Source: Coenobita brevimanus (taxonomy: Eukaryota; Arthropoda; Malacostraca; Decapoda; Coenobitidae). Taken from it: DNA of 64,000 nt. The notes under the pieces were generated by a model, which saw nothing but the letters and a program-made list of their open reading frames with translations, made no database searches and was not told the DNA's origin. Made by a program: the position numbers and the translations under genes. The number at the start of each line of letters is the position of its first letter. The first letter of the stretch is position 1. The DNA lies in contig CM064713.1 in assembly GCA_032717465.1 (NCBI GenBank), positions 11,501,916 to 11,565,915 of the forward strand, read 5' to 3'. This document shows positions 25,801 through 37,246 of this stretch, piece by piece.

Positions 25801-28800
25801 CAGTATCATTTACATATATTAAGAAAAGAATAGGACCTAACACTGAACCCTGCGGCACTCCACTTGTAACTGTTATCCAGTCTGACTCATTTCCGTTTAC
25901 TACACTTCTTTGGTTTCGTCCGGTGAGCCAATCTTCTACCCACCAGAGAACACTGCCGCTGAAACCATGTGCCTTTAGCTTCTGAAAGAGTCTTTTGTGT
26001 GGAACTTTGTCGAAGGCCTTTTGAAAATCGAGGTAGATCACATCAACAGTTTTAATCTCGTCGTACATGTTCAGTATCTCATTGAAAAAGTCCAACAGAT
26101 TCGTGAGGCAAGAGTGATTATTACGAAAACCATGTTGCGAATCATTGATGAGATTGTTTCTGTTTCACAAACTTGCCTCTGATATTAGTTTCAAACAATC
26201 TGTAAACCATCAATGTTAAACTAATTGGGCGGGAGTTTTCTGGTTGGGCCCTGTGACTGAGGTGATGAGGATGGTTGTGGTGATTCCCTCTTTATTGTGC
26301 TGCTTACCATACGGGTGGATGTTTTGGAGGGGACTGTGATGATGGGAATGATTAGGCTGATGATGATAGTGATTTTGGTGATGGTGTAACGGTTACCTTT
26401 GTGTGTGCTGCTTCCCTATTCAGGTGGGTGAGGTTGTAACGATTGGTTTGATGATGATTATAGTGATGGCAGTGATTGTGGTGAAAGTGGCCATGTGGTG
26501 GATGTGGCTATCACTTTTATTGTGCTGGCCATCAATACTGGTGGGTATGGAGGAGGGGAAAGGAGATGCGAGAGTAATGAATGTGAATATTGTTAAAAAA
26601 TGAGAAGATCTGGAGAATTGTGATTGTGATTATTGTTGGCTGAATACGCGATAGACGGCTGTATATGCGTGCAAGGACATGTTCGTTGTGGCTACAGATA
26701 ATTCTTAAAACTTCCTCCTCAGCACTTTTCTGCACATTTCATCCTAATATCGTCGTGTATGTTAGTGATGCTAAGAATATCGATATGAACAACAATTTGC
26801 AAAGAAAATGGTGCTACGAAGCCTCCTATGCTACTATTTATACGAGACAGACACGGGATCTTTGAGGTAAGATCTTTTACCCTCAGTCTGTTGTTCACCT
26901 ACTGTATAACTGAAATAGTGACCTGGATCTGTAAAGCAAGTGATGCATGACGTAGTCTGAAGGAATGAGTGTTGGGTATTTTTCTTGTCAGTCACGTGAA
27001 GCATGACATAGAGAACAAAGAGTGACAACGAGTGAATGCATGCTTTCATTCAAGTGGGCGTGAGGGGTATGGGGAATTGGGAGATCGATAAAATGATTTG
27101 ACGTAGGCATTAATGCGTGAATGGGTATATAGTCGTATCATGGATGGCATAGACGGCTTCATGTACATTTTTCATAATAGTTCTTAAAATCATGATGATG
27201 ACGATGGCTGTGATGATGAATATACACTCTGCAGTTGCTACTGCATATTTGCGTTTCACTGTTTTCTGCTCTCCCATAAATAATCTTTTTTTTTTTTAAT
27301 CCCTTTCCAACCTCCCTACGTTGTTTCCTATATAATATGTTATGTCTGGCTATATTTTGGAGGTTATATGAGATAACCTGTTACTTCTTTTTATCACATT
27401 CTTTCCCTCTTTCATTTCTTATTTCATTCCTCCAACAGCCCTCTCTCTTTCCCTTCCTGCTTTTCTCTAATTCCTCCAAAATGCTACTATCGCTCCTCAA
27501 TACATTGCTCCCGCCAACCTATTCCACCAACACCTCTTTTTTCCCTCCGAGACTCCTTCTCTCTTGTTACTCCATCATCCCTCTCTCTTTCCCTCCTTCC
27601 ATCACTCCCTCTTTCTCGTTATCCCAACACTCGTCTCTCTTTCCCCCCTCCCTTTCCCTCCCTCATTCACTCTTATTTTCTTAGCAGCTTCTCCCCTCTA
27701 TTACTCCTTCCGCAATTTGGAAATAATCGATATTTCTCCTCATGCTCATTCTTTTAACTTCATTCTCATATTCTTGCTTTCTTATCTCTTCTTACCACTC
27801 TTCATCTTTCTCTCTCACTTTTATTCATACATTACACCCAGCAGCTGCTGTTCACTCCAAGTCAATGAAAATGTACCGCATCTTAAAACACAATTTTTCC
27901 TTCCCTTTCTTATTCTTCAACTCCCTGACATTTCTCTCTCTCACTGCTGTTCACCCCAGCACCTTGTTTCTCTCCGTCTCTCCATCATTCCCACATTGTC
28001 TCATCTCTCCCCTACAGCTGGTGCTACTGCTCAAATCGCTGGACATGTACGAAATGACTACGTTCCGCATCATAACGCAGATTGCTGCCCAAGTGCTGGC
28101 TTATATAAACTCCTGCGTCAATCCCATCCTGTATGCTTTCCTGTCAGACCCATTCAGGTGAGCAGAGAGTGAGCGGAAGATGAGGGATGGAAAATTGCGA
28201 GGTGGAGAAATCGTTTGTGTATGGAAAAGCTAGTAGGTCAGAAAGTTTTGTAAATCAAAATTGAGGTAGTGGAGATTGTGGTGCTTATATGAACTTCTGT
28301 TTCAAACCAATCTATATGCCTTCCAATCAGACTCATTCAGGTGTGTTAGAGAGAGAGAGAGAGAGAGGGTGATTTGTGAGTCTGGTAGAAGCTGGGAAGG
28401 CAGGGAGGCTGATCTGTGAAGGCAGGACAGTTTTTGAGTCAGGGGATTACCAGTTGATTGATGGACTGGGGCATATAAATTCACAGATTGAGTGATAGAT
28501 TGCTTGAATGACAGACAGATAGGCAGACAGACAGATAACTATTGGCAGTTGTGGCAGATGGAGAGTATTCATAATGGTGTAAAGATCACTTCACTAGTAA
28601 AATCCCACTGTTTGTGTTCAGAATACTAAATCCTCATCATTTCACTTTTTTCCTTCTATCCGACAGAAAGGCGTTCCGCAAGGTGATCTCCTGCTGCCCC
28701 CAGTGTCGCTTAGACCTGAACGGGAGGAGGGACGTGGAGAAATCAATGGAGGTTCGACCCCTCAACTCTCGCCCAAGCCCACAAACCATCACGATGACCA

Positions 28801-28931
28801 ACCTGACTGCAAATACCACCAACCACCTTAGTCCTACACCAACTGTTACCTTCAACCACACCACCAACACCTCCACCACCACCAGCTTCACCAATGGCGC
28901 CACGGTTGATGATGGGACCAGCAGTCCATAG
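14919..28931 (+). CDS. AstA-R: Allatostatin-A receptor (galanin-like class A GPCR), TM2 to C-terminus, 5 exons
   Basis: Five exons (14919-15127, 17368-17537, 21974-22162, 28018-28157, 28667-28931; 973 nt, about 323 codons) splice in compatible phases 1, 0, 0 and 2. The product is a plasma-membrane, G-protein-coupled receptor for FGL-amide allatostatins, which in arthropods control gut, feeding and endocrine activity. Seen directly are the TM2 ADLLF, WPFG plus a disulfide Cys, the TM3 end DRFLAVVHP (DRF rather than DRY), the TM6 CWFP and the TM7 NPILY. The ADLLFIVFC and RTERN phrases match the AstA receptor family, not the AstC/somatostatin group. The N-terminal/TM1 exon is not found, so the 5' intron exceeds about 14.9 kb. 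Introns are 2240, 4436, 5855 and 509 bp. Every junction has GT-AG ends. Confidence 0.93.
15128..15988 (+). other. Intron, no feature recognised
   Basis: Unremarkable intron sequence. A 70-codon frame at 15510-15722 has no recognisable similarity. Confidence 0.5.
15989..16160. repeat. (GAT)n-rich microsatellite
   Basis: A nearly perfect GAT run at 15989-16040 decays into GAT/GAC-rich sequence through about 16300. Confidence 0.9.
16425..17300 (+). repeat. Tandem array, about 279-bp unit, three copies, next to receptor exon
   Basis: A (G/A)CTAAGATATCA phrase starts at 16565, 16842 and 17123, giving periods of 277 and 281 bp. Each unit also carries TTTCAATATTTCTGAGAA or a close variant, GGGGGCTGA and ACCAGRC(A/G)AA(C/A)TCA. 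The last unit runs almost to the acceptor of the exon at 17368. Confidence 0.85.
17368..17537 (+). CDS. AstA-R: AstA receptor exon: ICL2, TM4, ECL2
   Basis: The acceptor TCCTCAG ends at 17367, and the first two bases complete the codon begun by the previous exon. The exon encodes RTERN in intracellular loop 2, hydrophobic TM4 and an ECL2 with the Cys of NQCSF that should bridge to TM3. The donor is CAC|GTGAGTAT at 17538, phase 0. Its 3' edge, including the donor, is echoed twice in the following intron (17947 and 19073). Confidence 0.93.
17538..18390 (+). other. Purine-rich intron tract
   Basis: Strongly GA-rich on the + strand (GGAAGGAAGG-type). This produces a spurious 282-codon frame on the minus strand. 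It contains one exon-edge copy at 17947-17998. Confidence 0.7.
17947..17998 (+). repeat. Decayed copy of exon 17368-17537 3' edge with donor
   Basis: Position by position, 41 of 52 bases match 17493-17544, across the exon end and the start of the intron. The donor GT has become AT, so it should not splice. Confidence 0.8.
18530..18890. repeat. Interspersed repeat-like segment with CAGACRGACAGAC motif
   Basis: The segment has low-complexity GGCCC phrases and ends with AACAGACGGACAGACAGGCA (18838-18857). From memory this type of motif is common in arthropod intergenic repeats. The family is not identified. Confidence 0.35.
19073..19124 (+). repeat. Second decayed copy of exon 17368-17537 3' edge
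   Basis: The segment aligns with 17493-17544 with one single-base insertion, and about two thirds of positions match. The GT of the donor is kept, in ACGTGGATA context. It is followed by purine-rich sequence like the true intron start. Confidence 0.65.
19580..20205. other. GC-rich, CpG-rich island inside intron, origin unknown
   Basis: Base composition shifts abruptly from GA- and AT-rich to GC-rich with many CpGs (e.g. GCGCGGCGCCGATGG near 19850) and then back. Short ORFs exist in several frames (for example 19594-19839 + and 19798-20097 -), but none matches a family I recognise. It could be an intronic promoter or enhancer, the 5' UTR of a transposon, or a retained insertion. Confidence 0.5.
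20206..20671 (+). other. Intron, purine- then pyrimidine-rich
   Basis: Simple-sequence composition flips from GA-rich to CT-rich near 20370. The 148-codon + frame at 20343-20789 is low-complexity Ser/Pro/Leu and is not supported. Confidence 0.5.
20672..20852 (-). mobile_element. tRNA-derived SINE, minus-strand copy
   Basis: On the minus strand there is an A-box-like TGGTCTCGTGGG (20838-20827) and a B-box-like GGTTTTCATCC (20794-20784), at tRNA-like spacing. GGATGGTYGGGG and CATTCGG follow. The same order of phrases occurs at 58618-58835 on the + strand, so this is a repeat family with a tRNA-related head. Confidence 0.7.
20853..21698 (-). mobile_element. RTE-like LINE (family B), 3' half, minus strand
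   Basis: The minus strand carries the RT C-terminus followed by the family-B 3' UTR phrase (near 21030-21000). A (GA)n run (21699-21743) sits at the 5' break. The left boundary with the neighbouring SINE is approximate. Confidence 0.85.
21047..21698 (-). pseudogene. RT C-terminal domain of RTE-like LINE B (open fragment)
   Basis: This is an unbroken frame of about 215 codons for the post-catalytic part of the reverse transcriptase. It shows the [13 protein letters not shown] phrase, a YLGSVIS box, [23 protein letters not shown] and RWFGHVGR. It lacks the endonuclease and catalytic palm, so it cannot function alone. The frame formally continues into the GA repeat on the 5' side. Being open, it is the best-preserved family-B coding piece in the window. 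Confidence 0.85.
21699..21743. repeat. (GA)n microsatellite
   Basis: About 45 bp of GA dinucleotides at the 5' break of the minus-strand LINE. Confidence 0.95.
21850..21982 (+). repeat. 41-bp tandem units carrying the exon acceptor
   Basis: Two perfect 41-bp units (21901-21941 and 21942-21982) each contain TTTCAG|ATCGGGTTT, the acceptor and first bases of the receptor exon. Two more diverged units precede them (from about 21850 and 21892). The array runs into the true exon start at 21974. Confidence 0.92.
21974..22162 (+). CDS. AstA-R: AstA receptor exon: TM5, ICL3, TM6
   Basis: The acceptor AG is at 21972-21973, the second of two identical copies, and phase 0 joins the previous exon exactly. 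The exon encodes TM5 ([10 protein letters not shown]), a short basic ICL3 (RGKKRVTR) and TM6 with CWFP. The donor is CAG|GTATAG at 22163, phase 0. Using the identical upstream acceptor (21931-21932) would add 41 nt and reach an in-frame TAA at 21984-21986, so only the downstream site yields a receptor. Confidence 0.93.
22781..22816. repeat. (AAT)n microsatellite
   Basis: A pure trinucleotide run. Its flank (AAACTTTATTTCCACT) looks like a retroelement tail. Confidence 0.9.
23120..23255. repeat. G-rich minisatellite (GGTGTTGGTGG-type)
   Basis: Imperfect units of GGGGGTGTTG(G/T)TGG and GGGGTATAG recur about seven times. Confidence 0.8.
23372..24341 (+). other. Intron, no gene recognised
   Basis: Ordinary intron sequence with a short AAATA run near 23748-23765. 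The 23750-24060 segment is GC-richer and repeat-like but unidentified. Confidence 0.45.
24342..24403. repeat. Hairpin-forming inverted repeat
   Basis: CGACGTATGGGTACGTTGC (24342-24360) pairs with 24384-24403 with two mismatches, around a loop of about 23 nt. It lies just after TTAACCC (24323-24329), reminiscent of TTAA-targeting DNA transposon ends. No partner end was found. Confidence 0.6.
24960..26220 (-). mobile_element. CR1/Daphne-like LINE fragment
   Basis: The minus strand reads through RT block [18 protein letters not shown] and [19 protein letters not shown] (26095-25793). After broken frames comes the C-terminal [18 protein letters not shown] block with [13 protein letters not shown] (25360-24971). 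These motifs are typical of CR1/L2-related LINEs. The endonuclease is missing. Confidence 0.85.
24971..26095 (-). pseudogene. Reverse transcriptase remnant of CR1/Daphne-like LINE
   Basis: The first open piece (26095-25793) spans the FDKVPH and PQGSVLGP blocks of the RT palm. The expected catalytic YADD follows only in a broken frame. The second piece (25360-24971) is the conserved C-terminal domain after RT. Between them the frame is interrupted and no complete polymerase can be read. Confidence 0.85.
26275..26545 (+). repeat. Three decayed copies of the TM6 exon 3' edge
   Basis: Segments near 26268-26315, 26376-26428 and 26480-26548 each resemble 22110-22168, the end of the TM6 exon. They keep the order ATGGTKGT, TTACYTTY-like, TGTGYTG and TTCCCYATWCAGGT. 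The middle copy retains CTATTCAGGTGGG, which could act as a donor. Divergence is high, with gaps. Confidence 0.5.
26549..27834 (+). other. Intron, no gene recognised; CT-rich from about 27380
   Basis: The pyrimidine-rich stretch (27380-27980) yields long spurious + frames of Ser/Pro/Leu/Phe. No conserved domain is visible outside the exon at 28018. Confidence 0.5.
27835..27886 (+). repeat. Decayed copy of the TM7 exon 5' edge with acceptor
   Basis: Similar to 28012-28085: CAGCTGSTG, CCAARTC/CAAATC, ATGTAC and CCGCATC occur in the same order, with about 14 bp missing between the last two. A shorter echo (TGCTGTTCACYCCA) is at 27945-27960. Confidence 0.5.
28018..28157 (+). CDS. AstA-R: AstA receptor exon: ECL3 and TM7
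   Basis: The acceptor CCCCTACAG ends at 28017, phase 0. The exon begins LVLLLKSLD, continues through ECL3, and encodes TM7 with NSCVNPILY, the NPxxY activation motif, followed by AFLSDPFR. The donor TTCAG|GTGAGC at 28158 leaves a split arginine codon (phase 2), completed by the next exon's first base. A near copy of its last 58 bp lies 184 bp downstream. Confidence 0.93.
28283..28340 (+). repeat. Decayed copy of the TM7 exon 3' edge with intact donor
   Basis: About 80% identical to 28099-28157 by eye (GCTTATAT..TCAGAC.CATTCAG) and followed by GTGTGTTAG, so a GT donor remains. The codons for NPxxY are destroyed. Confidence 0.85.
28667..28931 (+). CDS. AstA-R: AstA receptor terminal exon: helix 8 and C-tail
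   Basis: The acceptor CGACAG ends at 28666, and the first base completes the split arginine codon. The exon encodes [10 protein letters not shown], an amphipathic helix 8 with cysteines (SCCPQC) that could be palmitoylated. A Ser/Thr/Asn-rich cytoplasmic tail of about 75 residues follows, ending in TSSP and TAG (28929-28931). The tail provides many potential phosphorylation sites, as in other peptide GPCRs. Confidence 0.92.
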
Positions 28932-31646
<2,715 letters not shown>

Positions 31647-31717
31647 ATTAGTCTGGTAGCCAAGGGCCAATATTCCACCCAACCTGGCACTGCTGTCTAC
31701 ATATACTGTATACTCCT

Positions 31718-31801
31718 GTTCTTGGTACCGTTGGGTAGCCCAGAATCTCTAGTTTCAGAATCTGCCGGGTGACATCATGTCATCCTTGGGCAACTCGAGA
31801 T
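31718..31801 (+). repeat. Left inverted-repeat arm (conserved core)
   Basis: Runs from GTTCTTGGTACCGTTGG to GGGCAACTCGAGAT and pairs with 34624-34707. Confidence 0.85.
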
Positions 31802-32839
31802 ATTCAAGATGGCGTTTGAGATGGCTGCCGAGTTACCAATTTACTCATATCTCAGCACCTAATTGACATAGAGATATGAAATTTCGCTCTATTTGCTTTT
31901 AGATTAAAGAATACGGTGAAATTGTAATTTTTTATGATATACTGTATGCAAAAATTTAAGGTTTTCTTGAATAAAGCCACTAAATAATTAATTTTCAGTA
32001 ATTCAGCCACAAAAATGTAAGTATGATCATTGGTTTGGGAGATAGCAATGAACAAGAAAGGTTCTTAACTGGTATGTCTACTGAATTCAGTACAACTCTG
32101 ATCGTAAACTTTATATTACTCTGAAACAATATCAAATATCCTTTTAAGTTACAAGTCACACACGTACAGGTCGCGGTAAATCGCTATATACAGGAAAATA
32201 TTTATTACCTATTTGATAATCTTTGAAAAAATTTATAAAATCCTTAACCCATTTTGAGCTTCTTATAAACTCCTTAACTTATTGTCAGTAAAATACATAA
32301 AGGTACTATGTAGATTCACAATGCTAATAAACCGATGAATACTATGCTAAACACGACACCAACTGTCATGATGAGAAGAGCAAAAGATATATTAAGAAAA
32401 GAACAGGTTTTGTGAAACCTTCAAGTCTAGTGATCAATACTGAATGGCAGCAAGTTTGTTAAGCATTTAAGCAATTCTCATTTTTACATGCACAAAACAT
32501 GGTGCATTACAACCCTGCATTTCTGCAACTACATCTTGCTGTTTTGCAAGGATTCTCACCTCTGCAACTCCATTTTATAAGTTACAAGACTGATGCTAGT
32601 GCCAGAGTCACGCCTGCAAGGACAGTTTGTGGCACTAGTGATTGTGTAGATGGGTCCTTTATCCACCCATACATTTCAGGATCCAAATTTGGAGAGTCTG
32701 GATCTTTCACAGATCGCCAGATACATGCCTGATGAAGAGTACGTTCGACACTTTGCTCTAGTCATTCTGTTGTGGGTGGCAGTGCACAAAGTTTTGACAC
32801 TGTAGTGCACCCTTTACCAGTTTTGGCAGCCAACAACTT

Positions 32840-33820
32840 TCAACGTGCCTCTGACAAAGAAGCGCAGTTTGAAATGCCATAATATGCAGCAATACATGCA
32901 GTTGATTGTTTCATTATGTCATGCACTGGGGCACTGGGATCACCAGACAATGAAAGTGACAGACTAGACTTTATAACTTTCAGTACAGTAGCTTTGTACA
33001 TACCGTGGTAACAGACAACTATATCACAGCCTGACAGAGCATGTGCTGGGAGAATTTCAGGTATGATCTCTGAATCTTGACACAGTTCTGCCAACAATGA
33101 CCACAACCCTTTCTTTGACTGGTGATTCCATTGTAAATAACAAATCGTGATTTTTTTCCATGAAGTAGTAGGCTACAGCAGCAACACAAACACATCAATA
33201 TCAACAAACAGAACTGATATCAGCTGGCTTTTCCTCAGCAACACTCAGCATTTGTTGCACCACGATGATGTCTGCTCCTCATGAGTAATGTCCATGTCCT
33301 TTCGCAAATGACTACATCAACTCTGCTTATTTCAAAAGGTGTGACATTAAGTCCTGTGGCAATGAGCTTGCGGTCCGTTGGCTGGTCTTGGTGAAAGGTT
33401 TTATCTTTGACCAAAAACTGGCATATGATTACAATTATCTGCTTCTTATTTTCTGATACACCCAAAACCACCTTTTGTTTCCTTCAACTGAAGTATTCTG
33501 CTGGCTTCACCTGATCTCAGGGAGCGAGTGACACCCTTTGTGCTGTAATCCATATACCTGTCAAACATTAGCTAAACATTTGCAGTTTGCTGTCTCCTAT
33601 AAATGTTTTTCTTGAAGCTGTTCACATAGTCCATAACAATGGCACATGAAGGCCATTGCACAACCCATACAAGAGTAGACCCTTCAGTCACCAACACATC
33701 AGTTTTTCCCACATTTCGGGAAGGTGTTTCATTCTGCAACTGCTTCTTAAGAACTGGTTTGGATTTGGTTATTCTCATATCTCCTGCGCCTGTAAACATG
33801 GTCGTTGGGACTGGAACCAA
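32840..33820 (-). pseudogene. Remnant of HALxGCD-type protein, possibly nuclease-like
   Basis: Minus-strand pieces run 33820-33572, 33471-33235, 33207-33019 and 33106-32840. In order they give a THEE-like phrase, DIDVFVLLL, LPAHALSGCDIV and an ISNCASLSEAR ending. From memory this matches a family abundant in invertebrate genomes, with THEEADT, DTDVxVLLL and HALTGCDT motifs. That family is usually left uncharacterised and is possibly related to PIN/XPG-like nucleases. Several stops and shifts interrupt it, so this copy is dead. Its place inside long inverted repeats suggests it is the element's own protein. The nuclease idea is inference from acidic residues only. Confidence 0.5.
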
Positions 33821-34224
33821 CTCAAATCCAAGAACCTCGCCAGAGTCGACACTTCGGGAGCGAGCTAGGAGGCCAATAAGGCGAGAAATAAGAGACTGGT
33901 GTCAATTACTTTATTCTGACCAACAGGAATGTTCTTTGATGCAGAAACTGTGATCACTTTTTTGTGCATGGTACAATAAAAGCCACCAGTTGACCGTTAT
34001 TCTGATTTGGCATCACTCTGAAACTTCTGTGAAAGTAGCACTTTTCCTCAGCCATCACGATAAGCTACTACTGATATGACTAGATCTACATACAACATCT
34101 CATACCTGGAAAAGAGATGCTAAATTAAGTTTGAGTTTCATACTAGTACTTCAAATGAAATTGCCATTGATAATGCCTATACATTTAAGCAAGGAAAGGT
34201 AGTTATAATGAGATCATTATAATT

Positions 34225-34365
34225 GCCCCTCCATCCATATGTATTTAGGAAAGGTAACTGGATAATTATAATAGCCCTCCATCCATAGGGGTAAATATAA
34301 TGGGATAGTTATTAATACCCTTCCATCCATATGTATTTGGAAAAGGTAGTTATAACTGGAAAATT
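34225..34365 (+). repeat. Short tandem array inside the inverted-repeat element
   Basis: The phrase C(C/T)CTTCCATCC or CCCTCCATCCAT recurs at about 34229, 34286 and 34319, with GTATTTRGRAAAGGTA and a variable AT-rich part. Confidence 0.75.
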
Positions 34366-34623
34366 ATTAATCTCCCTCTACCAATATTATAGCGTTAACA
34401 GTAAAATGTGTAAATTTTTTTTTGCTGACAATTTGTGCCTACATTATTCATCAGAAAAAAAAAATCAAAGAAAAAATCAAAGTTTCCTTTGACATATGAT
34501 TTTGGCAATATCTTAAATGAATTCCTTAACCCCATAACCCTACAAAACTCCAATATTTCATCCCTAGGTGCCATAGAACCAATGCTATGCAATTTTAGAT
34601 TTTCGGTGGGCATCTTGGACGCC

Positions 34624-34707
34624 ATCTCGAGTTGCCCAAGGATGAGAAAATTTCATCCCGTAGATTATGAAACTAGAGATCCTGGGCTATCCAACGGTAC
34701 CAAGAAC
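34624..34707 (-). repeat. Right inverted-repeat arm (conserved core)
   Basis: Reverse complement of the left core at 31718-31801 with scattered differences. Confidence 0.85.
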
Positions 34708-34969
34708 AGAACTATAGAATACTTTGCCAGTATATCCCCCTGGCTGCCAGACTAATGTTAGTTATTACCACCCATACGGTTGCATACTTAAAACATATAT
34801 TGTGGACGGACACATCTGGATCAACTAGGGACACTCAGTAGAAAGCATCTGTCTGACAAGGACAACATAATTTCTAAACCACTCTTCTCATCATTGATTA
34901 GGGTTTTGCAAAAAGTGTTTTCCGGATACAGAATCTGTAATACGATCTGGATCTGTCGCAGAAAATAAT

Positions 34970-35200
34970 CGACTGTTCCCTACGACAAGGGCTATCTACC
35001 CACCAAATTTGATCCAAGTCTATTAGATTTTGAGTAATGTAGCCAACAGACAAACAAATTAACAAACATCGACCCCAAAAGTTAATCGATTGTTCCCTGA
35101 GACATGGGCTATCTACCCACCAAATTTGGTCCCAATCTCTCTTTTAGTTTTTGAGTAATCCTTCTGACAAACAATCGGGTGAAAACGTCTCTCCTTGTCG
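34970..35200. repeat. Two tandem copies of an interspersed repeat
   Basis: CTATCTACCCACCAAATTTG occurs at 34989-35008 and again at 35109-35128. Each is followed by TTTGAGTAAT and GACAAAC. This phrase type is common in marine invertebrate repeats. Confidence 0.75.
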
Positions 35201-35668
35201 AAGGGAATTATGGTTACCAAATTTTATTTTTCCTCCTAACCGCTACAGAGTGTAGCTAACAATGACATGAAGATGCCAAACGTTTATCGTGTACTTCCGA
35301 AATTATTGAAAAAAAAAAATGGGTTTTCATTTCCCATAGCACTTTACTGCTTAAACACAACGGTTTACATCCCCAGCTGAGAAAGAAATAATGTCCAGTT
35401 TATTAGTTACACAGGCATAGGTGGGCGAGAGGAGGCTGAATGAATGAACCTTTTATATTACTGTTGCTGCCACCAGACAGTTTTCTTCGGGCTTGCTGAA
35501 ACTTTGCGACCTGGAAGATTTAGATACAGATTTCTTTACCTTCTTACACTCAAGAGTTTCTTTTCTACTTTTATTTAATCACTTGCTTACACAAAGATGG
35601 TACCAAAGGCTAGAATTCTGCGTGCAAGATTGATTCCTCCAAGAGAGAAAAAATAACAGAGCCGAAAA

Positions 35669-37194
35669 TCAAGATCTGTTCATTTTGAGATGTCTGACAA
35701 CATTGCGTTTAAAAGAATGGAGGTCATAGGCAGTAGGAAAAGAGACAACGGAAGACGGTTCTACAGTAGAGCTGACCTGTTGCATACGGGAAGGACTGGG
35801 AATAACTGTTAAGTCTTGCATTTGGGAACTGGACAGAAATGTAGTGAGAATTTGCTGACAGACGGGTGCGATGAGCCCGCGGTAATGGAGGAGGGATGCA
35901 AGCAGACAGTTCAAAAGAGAGTGACCAGTGAAGGAGCAATGGAAAAGAGATAAAGATGCAACAGATCGGCAAAGAAACAAAGGCTAAAGGGAGTCAGTAA
36001 GAGGAGGAGAGTTAATGAGACTCCCCACATAAGAGTTGTACTCGACACATGGCCGAATAAAACCCTCGTATAAAGCCATCAACTGTGCTTGGTAAAGATG
36101 GCACGGAGTCGGCTTAGCACAATTAATCTGTTGGAAGCAGATTTTACAGTAGTGGTAATATGATCTTCCCAAGATAAGCCCCGTGAGAATGAAACCCCAA
36201 GAATGTTCAAAAGTGATGTGATAGATACTGTTAAAAATTAAAAAGATTTTGTTTCGAAAGATGTAGGTACTAAGTTTTTGATGCATAAAGATTTTGATGT
36301 TTCAAAAAATGTTTTAATGGATTAAAAACAACAAAATTACGTTTACGCCAATCATACATTGGGTGTGCCAAAGCCTCATCCCTTGTTTGTTGAAGTAACT
36401 TCTGAGATGAACTCTGCGATAAGCAGAGTTCATCTCAGCAGTTGAAGGGTGGAATGATCACAGTAGGAATGGATAAAGTTATATGTACAACTTAGAAGGT
36501 CACTGATGAATAGGAGAGAGAGAATTAGTGAACAACAGAATCCTGAGGAACACCACTATTGACAGCTCTAGAAGAACAGTGGCCTCCTGCAAAAGCATCT
36601 ATAGAAGGACCAGAAAGGAAGCTAGATATGAAGGCACAGACAGAAGGATAGAACTTGTAAGACGGTAGTTTGGAAATCAAAGACTTATGCCTGACTCTAT
36701 CGAAAGTCTTTGAGATGTCAAATGCAATGACAAGTTCTGAAAGAAAGAAGACCAGGAATCTGAAAGGAGGGTGAAAAGATCGCTCGTTTAATGTCCCTGA
36801 TGGAACCTATACTGGCGGTTGGAAAGAAGGTTGTGATAGAAAAGGGCCTTTAAAATTTGTTGTTAAGGATAGATTTAGAAACTTTAGAAATCTAGGATGT
36901 TAAAGCAATCGGGCGATAATCAGAGGTTTGTGAATAGTCACTCTTCTTTGGGACAGTCTGAATGAAAACAAACTTCCAGCGTGAACGAAAGGTACAAGTC
37001 GACAGACAAAGGTGAAAGAGTTTACCTAGACAGGGTGTAAGTACAGAAGCACAGCTCTTGAACACAATAGGACGGACCCCATCAGGCTCATATGCCTGGT
37101 TAGTATTGAGGGTAGAAAGTACGTCAACTGAAAAAATTTTAGTCATGAGGAAGTCGGGGGGGGGGGGGAGAAGGAGGAACAGCAACTGAAGCAT
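35669..37194 (-). pseudogene. Reverse transcriptase remnant of Jockey-like LINE
   Basis: The first block (37194-36892) is the RT N-terminus with the YRPIALTS motif. The palm (36890-36300) is only readable across frames. The C-terminal part (36286-35984, 35980-35669) has a GFIRPCVEY phrase and the usual LINE tail. Stops and frameshifts make it non-functional. The same LINE type is represented, better preserved at its 3' end, at 45740-48240. Confidence 0.8.
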
Positions 37195-37246
37195 CTAAAG
37201 TGGAACTGGAGAGAAAGTATCAGCAAAGAGTTCTGCTTTTACAGTT

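Larger units (their letters stand above)
31647..34756 (-). mobile_element. 3.1-kb element with long terminal inverted repeats
   Basis: Outer ends match as inverted repeats: ATTAGTCTGG at 31647 and CCAGACTAAT ending at 34756. A strongly conserved inner arm (31718-31801 against 34624-34707) is roughly 85% identical by eye, with less conserved sequence between outer and inner parts. The interior codes, in decayed form on the minus strand, for a protein with a HALSGCD motif. It also has a short tandem array near the right arm. This looks like a DNA transposon. The superfamily was not recognised and no clear target-site duplication was found. Confidence 0.65.

Noticed and set aside
27337..28172. 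Overlapping + ORFs of 115-202 codons
   Set aside because: CT-rich intron sequence; only the 28018-28157 part is coding, in the receptor frame with splice sites.
28614..28666. ATG at 28614 as the start of a separate small gene
   Set aside because: The frame is the terminal receptor exon; upstream codons are intron before the CGACAG acceptor.
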